Source: Runella slithyformis DSM 19594
Lineage (GTDB): Bacteria > Bacteroidota > Bacteroidia > Cytophagales > Spirosomataceae
Assembly (NCBI RefSeq): GCF_000218895.1
Contig: NC_015703.1
Span: 1,363,501-1,427,500, forward strand
Length of the DNA: 64,000 nucleotides
Direction of reading: 5' to 3'
A program made the position numbers and the translations under genes. Below are positions 56,223 through 63,485 of this stretch, piece after piece. Position 1 is the stretch's first letter; each line of letters begins with the position of its first letter. The notes beneath the pieces were generated by a model. The model did no database searches and was not told the origin of the DNA. It saw only the letters and a list, made by a program, of their open reading frames with translations.

Positions 56223-56255
56223 CAAAGCCCCAAATTTTGGGGCTTTTGTTTTTTT
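56223..56255 (+). terminator. Terminator after the zincin gene
   Basis: AAAGCCCCAAA and its complement TTTGGGGCTTT form a stem followed by a T-run. Confidence 0.8.
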
Positions 56256-56293
56256 GGGGCTTGTAGGACCGCTATTTTATTTCGCTATTGACC

Positions 56294-56565
56294 GGTAGTA
56301 CGGGCGGTAATACTTTCGTCATACTTCTTCACTTAACAGGTATTACAACCATGTCTCAACTGCAAAGCACCGGTGATACCGCCGGTATTACTTCTGACGA
56401 AACGCCCGTCATACCTCAGGAAATACCTGATGAACCCAACGGACCTACCGCCGGACCTACGGGCGGTATGACCGATACCCCCGAAGCGGACCTACCGCCG
56501 GACCTACCTACGGTCATACCAACGGTAATACCGCCCGTAATACCCCCGGTCATACCTGTATTACC
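56294..56565. repeat. Array of about fifteen degenerate GGTNNTACC 9-mers
   Basis: Copies include GGTAGTACG (56294), GGTAATACT (56306), CGTCATACT (56317), GGTATTACA (56339), then GGTGATACC, GGTATTACT, CGTCATACC, GGACCTACC, GGTCATACC and TGTATTACC (ending 56565). They start 57 bp before the start codon of the 56351 gene and continue through its first 215 bp, so they are not explained by protein repeats alone. Confidence 0.7.
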
Positions 56566-56986
56566 GCAGGAATCGGGATTAACACAAAAGTCGCTGAAAC
56601 TTTCTTCATGGCTTTGCCGTGAATTGGAACTGGAAGCCGCCGCCGGTGGAGATACTTTCAACGGCCATATAGTAAAAATTCTTTCCAACCGTTCCAGACT
56701 TTCGGAAGAATTGGAGGTAATCAACAATCGGTACCACGACCTCGGTAAAAAGTACAATGCCTTGGCAACTGCACACCACGATTTACAGGCCAAAAATGAG
56801 GTGTTATTGCTCGAATCTCAAAAGCAAATTACCGCAAAACAGCAAATTGAGCCACAAATTGAGATTCTGGTAAAGGTAATGGATGCCATCATTGAGGATG
56901 CCGCTTTTTACAGCACACTTCGCAGTGAATTCCTACAGGAACGCCGTCAACATTGGTTAAACTATTTCCTTACAAATCCCTCATGA
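56351..56986 (+). CDS. Putative ribbon-helix-helix DNA-binding protein with Pro-rich N-terminus and coiled coil
   Basis: 211 residues from ATG 56351. The first 75 are Pro/Thr/Val-rich and disordered (PTVIPTVIPPVIPPVIPV). Residues 80-115 (KSLKLSSWLCRELELEAAAG, then DTFNGHIVKILSN) fit a strand-helix-turn-helix of the RHH type, and 116-175 form a coiled coil. RHH proteins bind short direct repeats as tetramers; the dense 9-mer array in its own promoter and gene is the obvious partner. ParG-like partition or autoregulation are the leading ideas. Confidence 0.6.
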   Translation: MSQLQSTGDTAGITSDETPVIPQEIPDEPNGPTAGPTGGMTDTPEADLPPDLPTVIPTVIPPVIPPVIPVLPQESGLTQKSLKLSSWLCRELELEAAAGGDTFNGHIVKILSNRSRLSEELEVINNRYHDLGKKYNALATAHHDLQAKNEVLLLESQKQITAKQQIEPQIEILVKVMDAIIEDAAFYSTLRSEFLQERRQHWLNYFLTNPS

Positions 56987-57504
56987 CACATTTAGCACTC
57001 ATTGAGTATGTAGAAAACGAAACGGGTCAGAAAGTACCCGTGGTAATCGTTGATTATGGCCCGGTAACCCAAGACGATTTTGAGAAAAAGGTCAAAGACG
57101 GGGCCGAATCTCAGAAAGATTGGGTCGAACTCTTTTTCCTGTTTCATGAAATGGGTTTTAACATGGGAGTTTGGGACGAAAACGGCCTAAGAATGCCGTA
57201 TACGGTGGGAAGCGGTGTAAAATTCCTGTTGGCTGAAATCAAAAAACGGGACAAAGGTATCCTTCCGAAAGAATGGCATACGGGCCTCAAAGCTATGACC
57301 CTATCGGGAGCCTTAAAGATGCTCGAACCGTTCATGGATGAAGGTGATCCGTTTACGTTTGATATTGACTTTTGGCGGCAAACGGGGGATCGTATTCATA
57401 AATTGTTGCTCACCAATCTGACCCGTAACCCCGCCGTACAGCAGATTCCGGGCCTCGAAAAAATTAAATTTCTGACCGATGCAATCCCAACCAATCCAGA
57501 GTAA
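56983..57504 (+). CDS. Hypothetical protein, 173 residues
   Basis: Starts ATGA over the previous stop; an earlier ATG at 56953 is less likely. Soluble, mixed alpha/beta (VVIVDYGPVTQDDFEKKVKD; WVELFFLFHEMGFNMGVWD). The C-terminal part is helical (LKAMTLSGALKMLEPFMDEG). No family recognised; its position before the ATPase suggests an assembly role. Confidence 0.55.
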   Translation: MTHLALIEYVENETGQKVPVVIVDYGPVTQDDFEKKVKDGAESQKDWVELFFLFHEMGFNMGVWDENGLRMPYTVGSGVKFLLAEIKKRDKGILPKEWHTGLKAMTLSGALKMLEPFMDEGDPFTFDIDFWRQTGDRIHKLLLTNLTRNPAVQQIPGLEKIKFLTDAIPTNPE

Positions 57505-58111
57505 TTTTTTTGGCAGTGTGCTGAATGATACCAATCCGTTGAGCAACTTATTTCAGGGGGATCGGATACTGAAACCCGAAGTTCCACTGCCTGAGCCAAC
57601 GCCTGATCCCGAACCCGTGCCGCCATCACCTGCTTATTCTGAGCCCGAAGAAGAAGAAAAAACCGTAACGCTCAGTGACGGCCAACTCAAAAGCATGGCA
57701 AAACGAAAAGCCCGTACGTGGGGGGCTTTTATGAACATGCTGTTTTTCCTGATTGAAGTATTTAACAGTTGGGGCATGGTCAGGAAAGGAGATGAACGAT
57801 TGGTAGAAGATCGGGAAAGCATTCTGAATGCTGAAGAACTTGCCAATGACATAGAGTATCAAGCCGCCAAAAAGCGCGTTTCGGATTTTGAACAGTTCCT
57901 GATTGAAGCCCAGGAAAACAGCAAATTGGATGAAATGGAACTTGACACATTGGAGGAAGCATTTTTGGCAGAACTCCGTTGGAAAAACAAACGCGGAGAA
58001 CTCGACTCAGAAGGCGTAATGACCATTGTAGCGGGAATGTTCGTTTCCCGTATTTTCAAAAAAGCCGGTAGCTTCTCGAAGTCATTTTGGAAAAAAATAG
58101 CCGTTCGTTAA
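57479..58111 (+). CDS. Hypothetical protein with Pro-rich linker and hydrophobic segment
   Basis: 210 residues, overlapping the previous gene by 26 bp. A Pro/Glu-rich part (PEPTPDPEPVPPSP) leads to a basic stretch (KSMAKRKARTW) and a hydrophobic segment (GAFMNMLFFLIEVFN), then a charged helical tail with a second possible amphipathic helix at the C-terminus (VAGMFVSRIFKKAGSFSKSF). May be membrane-associated. Unknown family. Confidence 0.55.
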   Translation: MQSQPIQSNFFGSVLNDTNPLSNLFQGDRILKPEVPLPEPTPDPEPVPPSPAYSEPEEEEKTVTLSDGQLKSMAKRKARTWGAFMNMLFFLIEVFNSWGMVRKGDERLVEDRESILNAEELANDIEYQAAKKRVSDFEQFLIEAQENSKLDEMELDTLEEAFLAELRWKNKRGELDSEGVMTIVAGMFVSRIFKKAGSFSKSFWKKIAVR

Positions 58112-58123
58112 ACGTTCGTTAAA

Positions 58124-58750
58124 ATGGAAGAATACAAACCGAAAATCTACATGCAGATCGGCGGTAAGGATACGGGCAAAAGTACCTTTACCCAAAAATT
58201 CATCATGAACTTCTACGCTCAACAGCGCATAGGCTGTTTGGTTCTTGATACCGCCGGGCAAGATATTTACGCAGATTTTCATCCTATTCCACTGGAAGAT
58301 ATTGCGGGTTTTCGACCGTTGGGTTGGCACCCGTTTTATCGCTGCCAAACCGACGATGTAGAACGATTCCTGTATCTCGTAGAACGGTATGTACGCAACT
58401 GCCTGATCGTATTGGAAGATGTAACGCCTCACTTCTCCGGTACCATCAGCCGCAATAAACAAAAGTTCATTCTGCAAAGCCGAAACAACGGTTTGGATGT
58501 ACTGGTCAATGCTCATTCGATTGAACTGACTTCAAAACTGCTTTGGCTGCATGCAGACATGTTGTTTCTGAGAAAAACGCCCGAAACGCTGATCAAAATC
58601 CCCAACAAAACGCGGGTGCCTCACGTGATCGAACGGGCTATGAAACAGATCGAAGCCGAAAACGCCCGTAAAGTCGTATACAACCCCTACGGGCGTCGCG
58701 TGTATCCTGCCTATCGAACCATTGACCTCGAAACCGGTACCCTTTACTGA
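58124..58750 (+). CDS. P-loop ATPase of HerA/FtsK/Zot type, packaging or assembly motor
   Basis: 208 residues. Walker A GGKDTGKST (13-21), Walker B with acidic ED (Glu98-Asp99 in NCLIVLEDV), then FILQSRNNGLDVLVNAHS, the sensor-like region of viral packaging ATPases and Zot/pI assembly proteins. No membrane helix is present, unlike most inovirus pI proteins. It would drive genome packaging or virion extrusion. A short gene follows with overlapping stop and start. Confidence 0.75.
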   Translation: MEEYKPKIYMQIGGKDTGKSTFTQKFIMNFYAQQRIGCLVLDTAGQDIYADFHPIPLEDIAGFRPLGWHPFYRCQTDDVERFLYLVERYVRNCLIVLEDVTPHFSGTISRNKQKFILQSRNNGLDVLVNAHSIELTSKLLWLHADMLFLRKTPETLIKIPNKTRVPHVIERAMKQIEAENARKVVYNPYGRRVYPAYRTIDLETGTLY

Positions 58751-58962
58751 TGAATACCAAAAACGTACGGAAATATCAGGCAACGAGCATGACCCAACTT
58801 GCACAAGCGGCGGGATTGGATGTTCGTACGTTTTACGGATACTTTACAACGCAGGATTTTCACGCAATGATTGATTTAGGGTGGAATCCTCACACCCAAA
58901 AAAAGAAACTTCCCCCTCCCATTGTGAAATACATAAGGGAGAAATTTATAGATATTGAATAG
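58750..58962 (+). CDS. Small protein with helix-turn-helix-like region
   Basis: 70 residues. TSMTQLAQAAGLDVRTFYGYFTTQ resembles a helix-turn-helix, and the C-terminus PPPIVKYIREKFIDIE is helical. The pattern recalls the DUF4248-like family of Bacteroidota phages, but this is a guess. It ends before a terminator. Confidence 0.5.
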   Translation: MNTKNVRKYQATSMTQLAQAAGLDVRTFYGYFTTQDFHAMIDLGWNPHTQKKKLPPPIVKYIREKFIDIE

Positions 58963-58993
58963 GTTATAATATCAGGGTTTAATGAAAGCATAT

Positions 58994-59026
58994 ATCCCCG
59001 GCGGTGATGGTGCCGGGGATTTTTTT
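58994..59026 (+). terminator. Rho-independent terminator after the ATPase operon
   Basis: ATCCCCGGC (58994-59002) pairs with GCCGGGGAT (59012-59020), followed by seven T. Confidence 0.85.
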
Positions 59027-59265
59027 GTATCTGTGATTCAGCGAGTTTCCAACATAATGAGCCCACAATCCGACATTATCCTACACAGAACCGACATTAT
59101 CGGTGACAATCGGGCTACCCTTCAAAAAACCCGAAGTAGTTTCAAGCTCTGATTTGGTCGATCAGGGTTCGGAGTAGTTCCGGTTTGTCGGCCTGTCTCT
59201 CGGATAGGCCGCAAACTGTACCCCGAATCCTACGTCTCATGTATCATTAAACTTTTTAAAAACTC
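59027..59265. other. Structured 239-bp gap before the virion-type operon
   Basis: No gene. CCGACATTATC occurs at 59070-59080 and 59091-59101, 21 bp apart. A stem of GTTTGTCGGCCT (59183-59194) and AGGCCGCAAAC (59206-59216) has one bulged T. Such a structured gap can hold a late promoter and a packaging signal or origin. Confidence 0.5.
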
Positions 59266-59412
59266 ATGGCAACTACAAAGCGTAAAACCACTGTCGGGCG
59301 TAAAAAGACGACCAAAAAGGCAACGAAAAAGACGACTACCAAGCGTAAAACGACCGCAACCCGGAAGAAAACGACCGCGAAGCGAACCACCAAGCGGAAA
59401 ACCAAAAAGTAA
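59266..59412 (+). CDS. Protamine-like 48-residue K/R/T protein
   Basis: After Met-Ala the protein is made almost only of Lys, Arg and Thr with a few Ala, one Val and one Gly (TTKRKTTVGRKK; TTKRKTKK), so it has about half basic residues and no hydrophobic core. It is the first gene of the late block. Basic peptides of this sort neutralise nucleic acid in virions (microvirus J protein) or bind DNA as histone-like Hc1/AlgP tails; a packaging role is an inference. Confidence 0.7.
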   Translation: MATTKRKTTVGRKKTTKKATKKTTTKRKTTATRKKTTAKRTTKRKTKK

Positions 59413-59438
59413 CCTAATTACCAAATCAATTACGAACC

Positions 59439-59846
59439 ATGACCGAACAAATTACCACCCGTCCAACCCGTATTCACCGCACTGATTACCGTCAATTGGG
59501 GCTCATTTTCGGAGCCGCTTTTTTGGGGACCTTACTTGCACTCGGACTGCTTATGCTTTTCGGCAAAATGCTGGTAAAACGACAAATAAAAGACCTCGAA
59601 AAGTTGGGAGAACCCGAACCGACGCCAAAAATGAATCAGCCGAAGCCAAAAGCACCGGTGATCATTGAGGAAATTGATCAGATTGATTCTGAATGGCAGG
59701 TTATCACCAATGTCGCAGAAATCAATCCTGAAACGTCAGAGTTGCCGATCAGTCAGGAATTGGCCGATACAAATGAAGCCAAAAAAAGGGAAAGAGGAGA
59801 AAACGGGAAGTTTATTAAGCGTCAACCGATAATCATCAATTCATAA
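59439..59846 (+). CDS. Single-TM protein with acidic cytoplasmic or virion tail
   Basis: 135 residues. One membrane helix near the N-terminus (LGLIFGAAFLGTLLALGLLML, residues 20-40), followed by a basic patch (KRQIKDLEK) and a Pro/Glu-rich tail. No family recognised. Part of the tight late series. Confidence 0.6.
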   Translation: MTEQITTRPTRIHRTDYRQLGLIFGAAFLGTLLALGLLMLFGKMLVKRQIKDLEKLGEPEPTPKMNQPKPKAPVIIEEIDQIDSEWQVITNVAEINPETSELPISQELADTNEAKKRERGENGKFIKRQPIIINS

Positions 59847-59847
59847 A

Positions 59848-60462
59848 ATGAAAGATTTCAAACTACCGGTCGAATTGGAAAACCAAAGCGACGTTGATGC
59901 ACTGATTTGCATCGTTCCTGCCGGTGCCGAAGCCGGGCACGAACTCAAAGGCAAGTACCTTACCGATGAGAAATTTCAGGCCGTAGCCGTTCGTCAGGCA
60001 GATGGTACTTTAGGAAAGCCAACCGAAGATCATGTGATTTTGGTCTCCGGTCCCGGTATCAGCCTGGAAAAAATTCAGCGTTACATTGCCTTCTCTCCCA
60101 TCGCTGTTTTGGCAGTGAGTGTGATGAGCCCGAACGGGGAACAACTCGGAGTAGGCTTTGCTCAGCGCACACACGATGCCGTAACTCTGGCCGGCTTTGA
60201 AGATATGGAGTTGCCCGAAAAAGGTGACTTGATCCTGAAACCTGATGCTTTCGGTCGTCATTATGCCGAACATGACTTCGTAAGTCCGTTTAAATCCGGT
60301 CCTTTCGATTCACTTTTTTACCTGATCAAAGCCAAAACAAAAGTGACACTGATCATCGACGCCAAATATTCGGCGGTGACCAATTCAGTAGCGGTGAGCA
60401 ATTTAGTAGCGGCCCCGGCACCCGTCCCGGATGAAGCCCCATTGATAGCCCCCATTCTGTAG
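59848..60462 (+). CDS. Candidate capsid protein: soluble beta-rich 204-residue protein
   Basis: The only long soluble product of the late block without a membrane segment. It is rich in strand-forming segments (ALICIVPAGAEAG; HVILVSGPGISLE; IAVLAVSVMSPNGEQLGVGF; TKVTLIIDAKYSAV), with alternating hydrophobics that suit a jelly-roll. I cannot match it to a known coat protein; gene order directly after a packaging-type ATPase and basic protein is the main reason for the proposal. Confidence 0.5.
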   Translation: MKDFKLPVELENQSDVDALICIVPAGAEAGHELKGKYLTDEKFQAVAVRQADGTLGKPTEDHVILVSGPGISLEKIQRYIAFSPIAVLAVSVMSPNGEQLGVGFAQRTHDAVTLAGFEDMELPEKGDLILKPDAFGRHYAEHDFVSPFKSGPFDSLFYLIKAKTKVTLIIDAKYSAVTNSVAVSNLVAAPAPVPDEAPLIAPIL

Positions 60463-60490
60463 AAATTAACCTTCGGCCTCCTTTAATCTG

Positions 60491-60853
60491 ATGAACTCAA
60501 ACGAAATCAACGCCCTCCTTACCGGTTACGGTATCGACCCTCTGAATCTATCACCCGAAGTGAAGCAAGGGTTAAACGAAATATTGCGTAGTGCCGGACG
60601 CACGGCGTTAGAATCGTTCATCAAGATTATGGAGGCCGAAGCCCGAAAACGCGGTATTTCGGTAAGCACCCCGGGGAGTCCAACGGCACAAAATGAAGCG
60701 GCCAAACAAGCCGCCGCCGCGCTCAAAGCCCAACAGGAAGCCGAAGCCGCCGCCGCCGCCAAACGACGCCGTAACATCATCATCGGTATCAGTGCCGGCG
60801 TGGTGGGGCTGATCGGCATTGTGATCATCATTGTTCGTAAACGTAATAAGTAA
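60491..60853 (+). CDS. Tail-anchored protein with Ala-rich helix, 120 residues
   Basis: A soluble N-terminal helix region and a repetitive Ala/Glu/Gln-rich helix (AAALKAQQEAEAAAAAKRR), then one C-terminal membrane helix (IIIGISAGVVGLIGIVIIIV) closed by the basic RKRNK. The layout (helix, TM, basic end) resembles coat or scaffold proteins of filamentous viruses. The next start overlaps its stop (TAATG). Confidence 0.7.
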   Translation: MNSNEINALLTGYGIDPLNLSPEVKQGLNEILRSAGRTALESFIKIMEAEARKRGISVSTPGSPTAQNEAAKQAAAALKAQQEAEAAAAAKRRRNIIIGISAGVVGLIGIVIIIVRKRNK

Positions 60854-61200
60854 TGGCAACTCCAACAACCAACAGCTTCTTAAGTTCTTTTTTGGGCACC
60901 GGGGGAACGGGGACAACGTTGCTGAACTTTGCCGGCACAGCGGGGTTAAGTCTCCTTTCCAACAAAGGCAAAGAAATTGAGGCTGATTACAAAACTGAAC
61001 TTGCCAAACTTGCCAACGAGAATACGTTGACTACCAAAGAATACGAAACCAAATTGGCGGCCATAAATGCAGCGCGTACAACTCAGCTACAGGAACTTTC
61101 CAATGAGCGCCAAAAAAGTAACCTCATCGGTATTGGTGTGATTGTCCTGGGCGTCGGCATTCTGGTAACGGTCGTGGTTTTGGCCCTAAAACGAAAATAG
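60853..61200 (+). CDS. Tail-anchored helical protein, 115 residues
   Basis: Starts at the stop of the previous gene. A long charged helix (ETKLAAINAARTTQLQELSN) precedes a C-terminal membrane helix (IGIGVIVLGVGILVTVVVLA) and the basic LKRK. Same design as its neighbours. Unknown family. Confidence 0.7.
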   Translation: MATPTTNSFLSSFLGTGGTGTTLLNFAGTAGLSLLSNKGKEIEADYKTELAKLANENTLTTKEYETKLAAINAARTTQLQELSNERQKSNLIGIGVIVLGVGILVTVVVLALKRK

Positions 61201-61201
61201 G

Positions 61202-61510
61202 ATGTGGCTTACACTGATCGTTTCACTTTTGACCACGGGGGCCGGGTTACTGATCCAGAATCAGACCAACCAAGCTACCAAAGCGGCCGGAGAAAATCTG
61301 ACCGCTGAGGCTGAGGCACAAAATAAATTGAATGCGGCGATTCAGGACGCCAATTATTTTGCCGCACTGGGCGCCCAACAAAAAGAGAAAGAAGCGGCGA
61401 AAACCGCAGAACTGGCGAACCAAAAACGTACCAACCAAATCATTACCGGCACGCTGATTACCGTTTTTACGGGTTTGATCCTTGTAGCCATTTTTAAATT
61501 GAAACGCTAA
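61202..61510 (+). CDS. Small protein with N- and C-terminal hydrophobic helices
   Basis: 102 residues. N-terminal hydrophobic MWLTLIVSLLTTGAGLLI could be a signal or anchor; a charged Ala/Gln-rich helix follows; C-terminal helix ITGTLITVFTGLILVAIF ends in KLKR. Coat proteins of inoviruses have this order (signal, helix, TM, basic end), though they are shorter. Confidence 0.65.
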   Translation: MWLTLIVSLLTTGAGLLIQNQTNQATKAAGENLTAEAEAQNKLNAAIQDANYFAALGAQQKEKEAAKTAELANQKRTNQIITGTLITVFTGLILVAIFKLKR

Positions 61511-61544
61511 CAACACTTCATCAACTTTTTAAATTTTCAAACAC

Positions 61545-62171
61545 ATGGCACGTAGTACAGGTAATGCCGCCCCCGCCGGTTTCGCGGCCGGTCAGTTGCG
61601 AGATGGCTCGGTAATAATGGTATTGGATTGGCGAGACTCCAGTTTGCCTAATCCTGATATCACCATCACGATCAGAACGCGTTTTTACAAAGACCTTCTT
61701 TTCTTAGAGTGGCAACGTAAAGACAAAACCAGTGGTGCAGTCAATCAGGATTGGCGTATCGCCTCCCGTGAATATATGGGAAATATCTCCGGCGGTGTAA
61801 ACCCTTCCGGCGGTAAGTACCAGGAATTAACCGACAGCTTACCGTATGTAGCAACCAGCGCTCAAATTGCCTCAGCTTTGGGATCTGGTGTTGAGTTGGT
61901 GCCGGTCGCGCCTACCAATGGTCTGATCCCATTTGAAGCGGATGCCGATGGCCGGATCAAACCATATACCGCCCCGGTGGATCAAAATACCATCCTGCAA
62001 AATTTGGCGAAAACTCAGCAGCAATTAACTGCCAGTGTTACCGGCCAAACACCGGGTACACCGGGCACAACGGGTACAAATAATACCCTTCGGAATGTGC
62101 TGATCGTAACGGGCGTGATTTCGATGGTAGTGATCATCGGGATCGTGATCTGGAAAGCGGTTAAGAAATAA
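61545..62171 (+). CDS. Tail-anchored protein with a soluble N-terminal domain
   Basis: 208 residues. A beta-rich soluble part (GSVIMVLDWRDSSL; ITITIRTRFYKDLLFLEWQ) leads to a Thr/Pro/Gly linker (TGQTPGTPGTTGTNN) and a C-terminal membrane helix (VLIVTGVISMVVIIGIVIW) with the basic KAVKK end. It could be a coat or spike protein. Unknown family; the next gene is separated by a terminator. Confidence 0.6.
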   Translation: MARSTGNAAPAGFAAGQLRDGSVIMVLDWRDSSLPNPDITITIRTRFYKDLLFLEWQRKDKTSGAVNQDWRIASREYMGNISGGVNPSGGKYQELTDSLPYVATSAQIASALGSGVELVPVAPTNGLIPFEADADGRIKPYTAPVDQNTILQNLAKTQQQLTASVTGQTPGTPGTTGTNNTLRNVLIVTGVISMVVIIGIVIWKAVKK

Positions 62172-62197
62172 TTACGCTTAGGCGTCTATACTCATTG

Positions 62198-62230
62198 AAA
62201 AAGCCGTACCGATTGCGGTACGGCTTTTTT
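62198..62230 (+). terminator. Terminator inside the late block
   Basis: AAAAAGCCGTACC (62198-62210) and GGTACGGCTTTTT (62217-62229) form a perfect 13-bp stem with T-run. Its position splits the late genes into two transcription units. Confidence 0.85.
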
Positions 62231-62248
62231 ACTTAACAATCAGTTCTT

Positions 62249-62965
62249 ATGTATACGGCGGGAATTTTATTAGAAAAGTTGAAAAAAGGCGGTGGAATAT
62301 ATGCCAAAAAAGATGGTATTAAAGTCTATGCCACAACTGAAATTAATAGTGAATCCGTGCTTTTTGCTGCCGACACAAAAAACACTTATAGAAAATGGAA
62401 AAAAGGTGACCAAATTGGCTATTTGGTGGAAAATTGGAATGGTGAATTTGTGTCTGCCAATGGAAGCCTCTGGTTGTTTTTGCCGGTAAAGTATTGGAGA
62501 CGAAGAACTTTTGATTGGGTAAGAGATATAATGCCTGCATATCTCAGAATTGAAGATGATTCCTTTGTCATTGAATCTGATTTGAATGCAGTACTTGACG
62601 ACGTTTTAAAAGACGAAAAATCTGAATTTGCCAAAGAACTTGAACTGTACACAAGCGGTCTGACAATTGCTCAACGCCCTTCTGACTTCTTTAAAGAAGG
62701 TGAAAAATGGGTCTTAAAATTCACGAACGGAGCAACAGTTGATTTCGAAGAATACAAAAAACTTTCAAATGCCCAACGTGCCGCCTTTGGGACAGACTTA
62801 AAAAACAACTTTAATGGCAATAACAACAGCGGTACAGGCAGCGGAACAAAAACAAGTTTTTTCACAACAACCAATGTTATTATAGGCGTCGGCATTTTGG
62901 CGGCTTTAGGTATTGTGTTGTTTCTAATCTTTCGCAGAAATGGCAGAGTTACAAAAAGGCAGTAA
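62249..62965 (+). CDS. Tail-anchored protein with SH3-like N-terminal domain
   Basis: 238 residues. The first 80 (GGGIYAKKDGIKVYATTEIN; WKKGDQIGYLVENWNG) look like a small SH3-like barrel. An acidic helical part, a Gly/Asn-rich linker and a C-terminal membrane helix (VIIGVGILAALGIVLFLIF) with RRNGRVTKRQ follow. It overlaps the next gene by 26 bp. A cell-wall-binding or spike role is possible. Confidence 0.6.
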   Translation: MYTAGILLEKLKKGGGIYAKKDGIKVYATTEINSESVLFAADTKNTYRKWKKGDQIGYLVENWNGEFVSANGSLWLFLPVKYWRRRTFDWVRDIMPAYLRIEDDSFVIESDLNAVLDDVLKDEKSEFAKELELYTSGLTIAQRPSDFFKEGEKWVLKFTNGATVDFEEYKKLSNAQRAAFGTDLKNNFNGNNNSGTGSGTKTSFFTTTNVIIGVGILAALGIVLFLIFRRNGRVTKRQ

Positions 62966-63485
62966 AATAACTGCTCGGAAAGATTCAAGCGTAAATGTAT
63001 TGGATTTTCCGGAGGGAAAGGGCCGTGTAATAGCCACGTTTGAGCCTCTTTCTCATGTGGGATATGCAGTTGATGAAACCGTATATTATGATCGTACCGG
63101 AAAAAATCCTACTTCCTACATCGAAGTGTTCTATTTCTCAGAAGATTCCTTTCTCCCTGTAGAAGTTGGATATGTTGATTATGATTCGGTAGATGTTGGA
63201 GAACCTGAATCCACAATCAATACTGACGATAAGACGCCAATCACAGATGATAAAGGGAATCCTGTTGATCCCTCAAAAAAAGGGGAAGGTATTGTCGTAA
63301 AAGGCCCAAATGGGGAAATAATCGTTGTTCTTCCACCGGAAAAAGATACCCCCCAAAAGGGATTTCCAAAATGGAAAGAACTTCCCATCTGGGCGAAGGC
63401 GGTCATTATCGGCGTTGCTGCAGTAATTGTGATCGTATCGGGGGTATGGATTTATCAACAGTTTAAAAAACCCACAAAGAAATGA
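62940..63485 (+). CDS. Second SH3-like, tail-anchored protein
   Basis: 181 residues. An SH3-like start (GSKITARKDSSVNVLDFP) and a Pro/Asp/Gly-rich middle (DDKTPITDDKGNPVDPSKKG) lead to a C-terminal membrane helix (AVIIGVAAVIVIVSGVWIY) and KKPTKK. Shares the plan of the preceding gene. The stop overlaps the next start. Confidence 0.6.
   Translation: MAELQKGSKITARKDSSVNVLDFPEGKGRVIATFEPLSHVGYAVDETVYYDRTGKNPTSYIEVFYFSEDSFLPVEVGYVDYDSVDVGEPESTINTDDKTPITDDKGNPVDPSKKGEGIVVKGPNGEIIVVLPPEKDTPQKGFPKWKELPIWAKAVIIGVAAVIVIVSGVWIYQQFKKPTKK

Noticed and set aside
58124-58750. Calling the element an inovirus outright from the Zot-like ATPase
   Set aside because: The ATPase has no membrane helix, is short, and the element is too long with large soluble proteins; kept only as an alternative.
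59230-59424. Minus-strand frame opposite the K/R/T gene
   Set aside because: It is the antisense reading of a highly repetitive basic gene and has no start context.
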